Positions 52,222-59,278 of a DNA stretch of 64,000 nucleotides are shown here, one piece after another. Position numbers and translations under genes: made by a program. Every line of letters begins with the position of its first letter. The first letter of the stretch is position 1. Under the pieces are notes generated by a model. The model was given only the letters and a program-made list of their open reading frames with translations. It had not been told where the DNA came from and ran no database searches. This DNA comes from Pseudomonas piscis. Its GTDB lineage: Bacteria; Pseudomonadota; Gammaproteobacteria; Pseudomonadales; Pseudomonadaceae. The stretch is from positions 248,001 through 312,000 of the forward strand of contig NZ_WHUV01000003.1 in the NCBI RefSeq assembly GCF_009380155.1, written 5' to 3'.

Positions 52222-54560
52222 GGTGGCGCCGAACCTTCCAGGCAAGGATCGTCGGGGTGCTTGCCCTGCTGCTGTTGGTGCTGATCGCCGCGGTGTATTT
52301 CGCGGTCAAGACCGCCACCACCCAGGCGGTGGAGCGCCAGGCGCAGTTGCAGTTGAAGACCGGCACCCGGGTCTTCGAGCGCTTGCTGGATTCCCGCGGG
52401 CGCAACCTGCAATACGGCATCGACTGGCTGGTGGGGGATTCCGAGTTTCGTCGCGCGGTGATCAGCGGCAGGCCGGTGGATATCCTTGCGGCCCTGGCCC
52501 AGCATCGGGGTGGCATTCGCTCCAGCGAGATGTTCGTCCTGTCCCCGGACGGCCGGGTCATCGCCAGTACCCTGCCAGCCATCGGTCGCGACCAGACCTT
52601 CCCTTATGACCAGGCGTTGCGCCGGGCCCTGCGCCACGACATCCACATGCTGCTGGTGGCGATCCAGGACCGGCCCTACCTGCTGGTCCAGGGTGAAGTG
52701 CTCGAGCCCTTGCCGATCGCCCGGGTGGTCATGGGCTTTCCCATGGACGAGTCCTTCGCCCAGGAACTGCGCTCGATGAGCAACCTCGAGGTCTCGTTCC
52801 TGGCAGTGGACGGACAGCGCTCCGGCGAGTTGTTCAGCACCCAGCCGGAGGTGCTCTGGTCGGCCATCATCAACATCCTGCGCGACTCGCTGTGGCAGCC
52901 GTTGCCACAGTTGAGCGAACTCCATGGCCAGCGCTTTCTCAACCAGGCGCTGCAATTGGCCAATACCGGCGGCGAAGGCGACCCGCGGGTCATGGCCCTC
53001 TTGCAGAGCCCCATGGAACAGGCCCTGGAGGCCTTCGCTCCGCTGGACCGGGAGTTCTTGTGGATCGCCAGCGTGGCGCTGGTGGCATCGCTGCTTTGTG
53101 CCTTGCTGATGGCGCGCTGGGTGGCCCGGCCCCTGGAAGACCTGGCCCAGGCGGCCCGACGCATAGGTTCCGGCAACTACCAGGCGCCGGTAGCGATCAA
53201 GCGCAGCGATGAGTTCGGGGTGCTGACCGATGCCTTCAACGCCATGCAGAGCGCCATCGCCACCCGCGAGCGACAACTGGCCCACAACGCCCTGCACGAT
53301 CCGCTGACCGGGCTGCCCAACCGGGCCCTGGCCATCGAGCGCCTGAGCAAGGCCATTGCCGAGCGGCGCAACGTGGTGCTGCTGTACCTGGGGATCGACA
53401 ATTACCGGGCGATCAACGAAGGCTTCGGGGCCGAAGGCCTGGAGCAGATGATGGGCGAGCTCAGCTGGCGCCTGCGGGAGGTCCTCTCCCAGGGCGACAC
53501 GGCGGCACGCATCACCACCAGCGAGTTCCTGCTGTTGCTGGAGAACACCGAGCTCACTGGCGCCATCGCCATGGCCGACCGGCTCCATGGCCTGCTCAGC
53601 CGGCCGCAGTTGATCCAGGGCGATGAAGTGCGCTTGCAGATCTGCGTGGGCGTGGCGGTGTACCCGGCCGATGGCCAGTCCGCCGAAGAGCTGATCAGCC
53701 GTGCGGCCATCGCCCGCCACGACGCTGCGCTCAAGCCGGGTTACCTGCAGGTCTACCAGCAGGACCGCGACCTGGCCCATCAGCGACAGATCAGCCTGAT
53801 CCGCGACCTGCGTCGCGCCGCTGCCGAGGGCGAGTTGTTCCTGCTGTTCCAGCCCAAGCTCGACCTGCGCCGGGATTACCTGCACCAGGCCGAAGCCCTG
53901 CTGCGCTGGCAACATCCAGTGTTCGGCGTGGTGTCGCCGGCGGAATTCATTCCCCTGGCCGAACGTACCGGCAGCATGCACAGCCTGACCACCTGGGTCA
54001 TCGAGGCCTGCATGCGCCAGTTGGCCGAATGGAACCGCCGCGCCCTGCCGGTGCGCCTGTCATTGAACATCTCCGCCCGGGACCTGGAGGACAGCGACCT
54101 GGTGGAGCGGGTCAGCCAAGGCCTGGATCGTTATCAGGTGGCGGCCGAGCAATTGGTCTTCGAGATCACCGAAAGCGCCATCATGCGCCACCCGGAACAA
54201 TCCCTGGCGGTGCTCCAGCGCTTGCGTGGCTGTGGCATCAGCCTGTCGGTGGACGATTTCGGCACCGGCTACTCGTCCTTGGCGCAACTGCAGCGCCTGC
54301 CAGTGCAGGAGCTGAAGATCGACCAGTCGTTCATCCGCAACCTGGATGAGACCAGCGGCGATGCGGTGATCGTGCGCTCGACCATCGAGATGAGCCACAA
54401 GCTGGGGCTCAAGGTAGTGGCCGAGGGGGTGGAGTTCGAGCACTGCCTGAAGCTGCTGGAAGGCTGGGGCTGCGATACGGTGCAGGGCTACCTGATCAGC
54501 CGGCCGTTGCCCACCGAGTCCTTCGAGCGCTGGTTGCTCAAGGCCCGGGTCTCGAGTTGA
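52218..54560 (+). CDS. Membrane c-di-GMP phosphodiesterase: Cache-HAMP-degenerate GGDEF-EAL
   Basis: A 780-residue inner-membrane signalling protein. Order: span (about 11-30), periplasmic Cache-like sensor (about 31-275), second span (about 276-298), HAMP (DLAQAARRIGSGNY), GGDEF domain (DPLTGLPNRALAIERL) whose signature is replaced by TTSEF, and an EAL domain with intact EALLRW, DDFGTGYSSL and KIDQSFIRNL. It should degrade c-di-GMP and not make it; the GGDEF part may be regulatory. Start ATG 52218 overlaps a short upstream ORF. Confidence 0.9.
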   Translation: MRWRRTFQARIVGVLALLLLVLIAAVYFAVKTATTQAVERQAQLQLKTGTRVFERLLDSRGRNLQYGIDWLVGDSEFRRAVISGRPVDILAALAQHRGGIRSSEMFVLSPDGRVIASTLPAIGRDQTFPYDQALRRALRHDIHMLLVAIQDRPYLLVQGEVLEPLPIARVVMGFPMDESFAQELRSMSNLEVSFLAVDGQRSGELFSTQPEVLWSAIINILRDSLWQPLPQLSELHGQRFLNQALQLANTGGEGDPRVMALLQSPMEQALEAFAPLDREFLWIASVALVASLLCALLMARWVARPLEDLAQAARRIGSGNYQAPVAIKRSDEFGVLTDAFNAMQSAIATRERQLAHNALHDPLTGLPNRALAIERLSKAIAERRNVVLLYLGIDNYRAINEGFGAEGLEQMMGELSWRLREVLSQGDTAARITTSEFLLLLENTELTGAIAMADRLHGLLSRPQLIQGDEVRLQICVGVAVYPADGQSAEELISRAAIARHDAALKPGYLQVYQQDRDLAHQRQISLIRDLRRAAAEGELFLLFQPKLDLRRDYLHQAEALLRWQHPVFGVVSPAEFIPLAERTGSMHSLTTWVIEACMRQLAEWNRRALPVRLSLNISARDLEDSDLVERVSQGLDRYQVAAEQLVFEITESAIMRHPEQSLAVLQRLRGCGISLSVDDFGTGYSSLAQLQRLPVQELKIDQSFIRNLDETSGDAVIVRSTIEMSHKLGLKVVAEGVEFEHCLKLLEGWGCDTVQGYLISRPLPTESFERWLLKARVSS

Positions 54561-54596
54561 AGGCCATGGCGGCGCTTCCCGCCGGTTCCCGGCCGA

Positions 54597-55028
54597 TCAG
54601 CAGCTAGCGGCCTCGGCCTTGGCCAGCAGGCTGTGCAGCTCGGGTTCCACCTGGTCTTCGGGAAGCCGGGCCATGACCTCGCGAACCGGCAGTGCATAGC
54701 GCCGTTCGATGGCCACTTCCGCCCAGTCCAGTTCATAGATCGCCATGATCCGCACATCCAGGTAAGGCGATTGCACCAGCAGGCGCTTGAGCAGTGCGAT
54801 GGCCTGCGGGCCGCGCAACTCCCCGAGGGAGACGGCGCAACGTTGCTGCCAGTATTCGGGCTGGTCCAGGAGCAGCGCGTCAAGGCGCTGCCATTGCGCT
54901 GCAGTAAAGGCCTGGAGCACGCCCTTGGCCACGTGCTCGGTGATGTATTCGTTCCAGTTGGCGGCTTCGCTGTCGCCGATCCAGCGTTGCAGTTGTTCGA
55001 GCATGTCTTCGGGTACTGCGGTGTGCAT
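54597..55028 (-). CDS. HEAT-repeat-like hypothetical protein
   Basis: A 143-residue acidic, all-helical protein. Segments YWQQRCAVSLGELRGPQAIA and SPYLDVRIMAIYELDWAEVA have the helix-turn-helix spacing of HEAT/PBS-lyase repeats. No signal peptide or catalytic motif seen. Convergent with the EAL gene (37 bp apart) and upstream of nothing on its strand except the response regulator 59 bp before. Function unknown. Confidence 0.65.
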   Translation of the reverse strand: MHTAVPEDMLEQLQRWIGDSEAANWNEYITEHVAKGVLQAFTAAQWQRLDALLLDQPEYWQQRCAVSLGELRGPQAIALLKRLLVQSPYLDVRIMAIYELDWAEVAIERRYALPVREVMARLPEDQVEPELHSLLAKAEAASC

Positions 55029-55087
55029 GTCTTCTCCAGCGCAGCCGCCTGGGCTGGGCGCATCGGGTCAGTAGGACAGTTGGCGGT

Positions 55088-55705
55088 TCAGCCGTTCCCG
55101 GCGAACTTCACTGCCGCCGCGGCCCGGGAGGGCACCTTCAGTGCGTGCAGCAGCGACGAGACGTGGATACGCACGGTGAACGGCGAAATGTCCAGTTCAC
55201 GGGCGATTTCCTTGTTGGTCTTGCCCTGGGCGATCAGGCGCAGCACTTCTTGCTGGCGGGTGGTGAGGGCGCTGAGTTCGGTGCAGGCATCCAGGGGCAG
55301 CAGCAGGCCGGAGGGTGCGTACTTGACCACCACCTCGCCCTGGCGGATGTCGAGGATCGCCTGGGCGATGTCCTCTGGGCAGATGTTCTTGCCGATGAAA
55401 CCGTCGGCGCCGGCGGCCATGACTTCGCTGATCAGGTCCTGGTTGTCGACCATCGACACTACGATGATCGAGGTCCTGGGCAGTTGCCGACGCAGGTCGG
55501 CGATCATGCTCACCGAGGTCAACCCGGGAAAGCGCAGGTCGAGGATCAGCGAGTCGGGCTCCTCGCCACTGCCGGCCAGGGCCTGCACGGTCGCCAGGTC
55601 GCCGGCTTCTTCGAGGACCGCCTCGGGCAGCAGGCGCTGGACGGTGCGCAGCATGCCCTCGCGAAACAGGGGATGGTCGTCGGCGACGATAATCCTGCAT
55701 GTCAT
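55088..55705 (-). CDS. LuxR/NarL-family response regulator
   Basis: A 205-residue regulator: receiver domain with acidic pair DD at 9-10 and phospho-acceptor Asp56 (LILDLRFPG), conserved Thr/Lys positions, and a C-terminal LuxR helix-turn-helix (LTTRQQEVLRLIAQGKTNKE). It is divergent from a hybrid histidine kinase 141 bp away and is probably its partner. Resembles ErdR/AgmR-type regulators of pseudomonads, but I cannot assign a name. Confidence 0.88.
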   Translation of the reverse strand: MTCRIIVADDHPLFREGMLRTVQRLLPEAVLEEAGDLATVQALAGSGEEPDSLILDLRFPGLTSVSMIADLRRQLPRTSIIVVSMVDNQDLISEVMAAGADGFIGKNICPEDIAQAILDIRQGEVVVKYAPSGLLLPLDACTELSALTTRQQEVLRLIAQGKTNKEIARELDISPFTVRIHVSSLLHALKVPSRAAAAVKFAGNG

Positions 55706-55846
55706 GTCTTGAAGCTCCTTGAAACAATCGGTCCTGGGGCCATGCTACCTTGGCAGGCCGGCACTGTACCTGCCCGCTGGTCGTGTCCGATACCGCGTAT
55801 TGCCAGCAAGGCACCGTGCCGGTGTCCCGAACAAGGAGTTGTTTGC

Positions 55847-57475
55847 ATGAAAGTCGAAAAGGACAGTGAGCTCGACCAGGCCACGTTGCGCATCATCGTC
55901 GCCAGTTGTGCGCTGGTTTACGTGATCATCACCAGTTGCCTGCCGGGGCAGGATTTCGACACCTATTTGCCGGTGATCATCTACATCATCGTCTTCACCC
56001 TGGTTTCCATCGGGCTGCGCCTGGCCATCGCCCGCTGGCCGGGCCACTACCCGGCCCGGCGGATACTGGGGATCATCTACGACTACACCGGCACCTGCTT
56101 CGGCCTGGTGATGGGCGGCGAGGGCGCGCTGCCCATCTATGCGGTGATGGTCTGGGTCAACCTGGGCAATGGCATGCGCTTCGGCTCGCGCTACCTGGCC
56201 ATCGCCACCGTCCTGGCGTTGTTCGCGTTGTTCATGGTCTACCTGCTGACCCCGTACTGGCAGAGCCAGCCCTACATGGTGCTGATGCTGATGGTCACCA
56301 GCACGGTGATCCCGATCTATGCCCATATCCTGCTCAAGCGCACCCGGCTGGCCTCCGAGCAAGCCATCGCCGCCAACCTGGAGAAATCGCGCTTTTTGGC
56401 CCAGGCCAGCCATGACCTGCGCCAGCCGATCCACTCCATAGGCCTGTTCACCGCCTGTCTGCGCGAGGCCGACCTGGGCCAGGATGAGCGGCGGCTGGTG
56501 GACAACATCGACCGTTCGCTGCTCAACGTGTCGCAGTTGTTCCGCTCGATCCTCGACCTCTACACCCTGGACAACGGGCGCGTGCAACCCAAGTACGAAA
56601 CCGTGCACCTGGGACAGTTGCTGCGCGACCTGATCCGGCAGAACGCCGAGGCGGCGCGCTGGGCCGGGGTCGAGCTGCGGCTGCGGCCCTGCAACCACTG
56701 GGTACGCATCGACCCCGGGTTGCTGGCGACCATGGTGCAGAACGTCCTGTCCAACTGCTTCAAGTATGCGCCGCAGGGGCCCGTGCTGATTGGCGTGCGC
56801 CGCCGTGGCCAGGGCCTGGCCATCGAGATCCATGACCGTGGGCGCGGTATCGCCGAAGAGCACCTGCCGCGGATCTTCGAAGAGTTCTACCGGGTCCGCC
56901 AATTGCGCGACAAGGATGTCGAGGGCGTGGGCCTGGGGTTGTCCATCGTCAAGCGCCTGGGGCAGCTGGTGGACCTGGAAGTGCGCTTGCGCTCGCGGGT
57001 CGACCACGGCACCAGCGTGACCCTGGCTGGCCTGCAACCGGCCGCGCCGCAGCAGTTGCGGCGCCACGACGAGGCGTTGCAGAACGGCCTGCTGAGCGGT
57101 TTGCGGGTATGCCTGGTGGAGGATGACCGCAACGTGCTGCTGGCCACCTCGGCGCTACTGGAGCGTTGGGGCTGCGTGGTCCAGGCCGAGGCGTCGGCGC
57201 AGGACCTGGTCACCGACTGCGACATCATCGTCGCCGACTATGACCTGGGCACCCGGGTCTCGGGCATCGAGTGCATCGACCACATACGCCAGCAACGGGG
57301 CTGGGAAGTGCCGGCGCTGATCATCACCGGCCACGACATCGAGAAGATCTATGCCGCGCTGCACGATCGCAACATCGCCATCCTGTCCAAGCCGGTGCGG
57401 CCGGTGGAGTTGCGGGCTACCTTGCGTGCCTTGCGCGAGACGCCAGTAGCGCTGGTTCACCAAGTTGGGGCGTAG
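55847..57475 (+). CDS. Hybrid histidine kinase with C-terminal receiver
   Basis: A 542-residue membrane kinase. About six spans in the first 165 residues with no periplasmic sensor domain, a HisKA domain with QASHDLRQPIHSIGLF (phospho-His), HATPase (NVLSNCFKYAP, DRGRGIAEE, GLGLSIV), and a receiver domain with EDD and Asp in IVADYDLG. The HDLRQP box groups it with ErcS'-like kinases. ATG 55847 follows AAGGAG by eight bases. Paired with the divergent LuxR regulator. The signal is unknown. Confidence 0.88.
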   Translation: MKVEKDSELDQATLRIIVASCALVYVIITSCLPGQDFDTYLPVIIYIIVFTLVSIGLRLAIARWPGHYPARRILGIIYDYTGTCFGLVMGGEGALPIYAVMVWVNLGNGMRFGSRYLAIATVLALFALFMVYLLTPYWQSQPYMVLMLMVTSTVIPIYAHILLKRTRLASEQAIAANLEKSRFLAQASHDLRQPIHSIGLFTACLREADLGQDERRLVDNIDRSLLNVSQLFRSILDLYTLDNGRVQPKYETVHLGQLLRDLIRQNAEAARWAGVELRLRPCNHWVRIDPGLLATMVQNVLSNCFKYAPQGPVLIGVRRRGQGLAIEIHDRGRGIAEEHLPRIFEEFYRVRQLRDKDVEGVGLGLSIVKRLGQLVDLEVRLRSRVDHGTSVTLAGLQPAAPQQLRRHDEALQNGLLSGLRVCLVEDDRNVLLATSALLERWGCVVQAEASAQDLVTDCDIIVADYDLGTRVSGIECIDHIRQQRGWEVPALIITGHDIEKIYAALHDRNIAILSKPVRPVELRATLRALRETPVALVHQVGA

Positions 57476-57481
57476 CGGACG

Positions 57482-58129
57482 CTACCAGGTCCGGCACGGG
57501 ATGAGCAGGGGGTAGTTGGTCATGGTCAGCTTCTTGTTGTCGCCGCTGGCGAGTTCGACGAAGTCATCCAGCATGCCCGAGTACGAAGAGATCGAGCTGC
57601 GCTCGGTGTAGTAGTGGGTGGTCACCGGCCCGTAGTTGGTGTTGCTCTGGCCGGTGCCCACGTACTCGTTCCAGCGGCTGGTGCCGTACACCATGTCCTG
57701 ACCCTGGACGAAGTATCGGCCTGGTTGCAGGCCGGTGAACTGGAAGATGCCGTCGTCGTTGGTCCGGGTCACCCGGTGCACGGCCACGGCCTCGGGGAGC
57801 ATGCTCACCGGTGCGCCTTCGGGCTGGGATGAGCGCAACTTGTGCCAGGCCTGCAAGTGCGGGGTGACTGGATACAGATAGATCTCGACGTTGCGGCTGC
57901 TCTCGATGCCATCGTTGCCGACGATGCAGAACTTGCCGGTGAGGGTTGCCGTGCCCGGTTGCAGGGCCGCACGTGCGGCCTGGGTGTCGAAGGGAACGTC
58001 GGGGTATTGCACGCTGGGGACCTTCACCAGCGGGTATTCGTCCAGGGTTCGTCCCTGGCGCGGGGCGCAGGCGCTCAAGGCACAGGCGAGCAGCACTGTA
58101 CCTGAGACCATGAATAGGCGGGATGTCAT
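57482..58129 (-). CDS. Lipoprotein of unknown function
   Basis: A 215-residue protein with a lipoprotein signal ending LSAC (Cys21). The mature part includes TATLTGKFCIVGNDGIESSR and TRTNDDGIFQFTGLQPGRYF, the latter like a prealbumin/carboxypeptidase-regulatory beta-sandwich segment. I start at ATG 58129; the upstream frame is not signal-like. It ends 6 bp from the end of the kinase gene, tail to tail. Confidence 0.75.
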   Translation of the reverse strand: MTSRLFMVSGTVLLACALSACAPRQGRTLDEYPLVKVPSVQYPDVPFDTQAARAALQPGTATLTGKFCIVGNDGIESSRNVEIYLYPVTPHLQAWHKLRSSQPEGAPVSMLPEAVAVHRVTRTNDDGIFQFTGLQPGRYFVQGQDMVYGTSRWNEYVGTGQSNTNYGPVTTHYYTERSSISSYSGMLDDFVELASGDNKKLTMTNYPLLIPCRTW

Positions 58130-58230
58130 GACGGCGGGACCTTTGTATGCAGGGAAGTAGCGCGTTCGCGCGGCACCGCCCTGCGTCGGGCAGGTGCGGT
58201 GATTCGTCGCGAGTTTTCGGGATGGCCGCT

Positions 58231-58524
58231 TTATTCCTTGTTGCACTCAGCGGGCATCGAGACCAGGCCACCCATGCTGGCAAAGGCAATCATGCCGCCG
58301 GAGGGCAGCACGCAGTTGTAGCCACCGGCGCTGGTGTTGGCGGTGAAGTAGGTCTGGGTATTGTCGTTACGCACGTTCGAGACGCTGGTCACGTTCTTGC
58401 CAATGGTGAGCTGGGCGCGGTTCTTCAGGTCGTCGTTGCTGGGGCTGGCGACGGCACAGCCGGCGAGCGCGACCACCAGGCCGCTGAGCAGGGTGAAGGA
58501 ACGGGCGTTGGGATGGAGTTTCAT
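58231..58524 (-). CDS. Small lipoprotein of unknown function
   Basis: A 97-residue lipoprotein (lipobox VALAGC, Cys23). The mature 75 residues contain KNRAQLTIGKNVTSVSNVRN and two further cysteines (one in YNCVLPSGG, one near the C-terminus in AECNKE) that could form a disulfide. ATG 58524 follows AGGAAG. About 100 bp upstream of the larger lipoprotein on the same strand, so they may be cotranscribed. Confidence 0.75.
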   Translation of the reverse strand: MKLHPNARSFTLLSGLVVALAGCAVASPSNDDLKNRAQLTIGKNVTSVSNVRNDNTQTYFTANTSAGGYNCVLPSGGMIAFASMGGLVSMPAECNKE

Positions 58525-58700
58525 GATGACGCTTCCTTGGTGTTGTAGTTTCTTTCCACGGCGCAGCCGTCCCCCGCACCGCAGGACTGCGGTGTTGGTG
58601 GGAACGAGGTGGTTGGCCAAAACTATAGCGTCGGGGGACGGGGAGGGTCGATTAGCACAGATGGGCTAGTGTCCCTTTGCAATTACGCAGGTTGGCAGGG

Positions 58701-58997
58701 TCAATCGGCCAGTTGTTCCTGCAGGCGGCGGCCCAATACATCCAGCAAGTCGCAGCCATCACGCAAGGGGATGACGCACAGTTGGGCGAAGTCCTGGAGC
58801 AATTGTGGATTGCCGCCGAGGTGGTCCTGGCTGGCGATGCTTTCCAGCAGCTGGGTCGCGGCGCGGATACGGTGGATGGCCGCTTCGTGCAGCGCATCCA
58901 GCGGGGCCTGGGTGTCCACCAGCAGGGCGGGGATATCGTAGTCGTTGCTGGTGAGGGGCATGAAGCGCCTTGGGGGATGTGCGGTGTCGTCGTCCAT
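58701..58997 (-). CDS. Hypothetical protein, DUF3077-like
   Basis: A 98-residue soluble protein starting MDDDTAHPPRRFMPL. The central helix pattern VDTQAPLDALHEAAIHRIRA and later LLQDFAQLCVIPLRDGCDLL resembles short Pseudomonas DUF3077-type proteins, but this is a loose match by eye. ATG 58997 preferred; an in-frame ATG 32 codons upstream looks non-coding. No clear function. Confidence 0.55.
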   Translation of the reverse strand: MDDDTAHPPRRFMPLTSNDYDIPALLVDTQAPLDALHEAAIHRIRAATQLLESIASQDHLGGNPQLLQDFAQLCVIPLRDGCDLLDVLGRRLQEQLAD

Positions 58998-59103
58998 TGC
59001 CTGGGGCCTGCCCGGTGATCTTGCGGACCTTAAAGGCAGACGGTCGTAGCGAACAAGGTGATGTTGTTCTCTGTGAGCTGTAGGACTTTTCAAAACCCAT
59101 GGC

Positions 59104-59204
59104 TGTAGCCGCTGCCGAGCCTGGGAAGCTGCGCCAAGGCCCGTAGGGCCTTCCTGGATCCGCGTCCGCTGCGCGGCCGTACCTAGCCTGCGGCAGCCGT
59201 TACA
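59104..59204. repeat. Palindromic intergenic repeat element
   Basis: TGTAGCCGCTGCCG at the left and CGGCAGCCGTTACA at the right are inverted copies (12 of 14 positions match), enclosing an inner hairpin AAGGCCC-GTA-GGGCCTT. This matches the layout of GC-rich extragenic palindromes common in P. fluorescens genomes. It lies in the 281-bp gap before the gcd terminator; nothing else is visible there. Confidence 0.7.
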
Positions 59205-59227
59205 CGAAGGCGTGTGAGGGCGGGCAC

Positions 59228-59262
59228 AAAAAAGGCGGCTACCCGCAGGTAGCCGCCTTTTT
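59228..59262. terminator. gcd: Terminator after gcd (works on the minus strand, possibly both)
   Basis: Perfect stem GGCGGCTACC / GGTAGCCGCC with loop CGCA, flanked by A6 on the left and T5 on the right. On the minus strand the A6 reads as the T-run, 16 bp after the gcd stop. Confidence 0.93.
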
Positions 59263-59278
59263 CAGTCGCTATCGGGGT

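Noticed and set aside
54488..55063. A 191-codon minus-strand frame overlapping the HEAT-like gene
   Set aside because: Arg/Ser/Trp-rich shadow frame; the 54597-55028 frame has coherent helical repeats.
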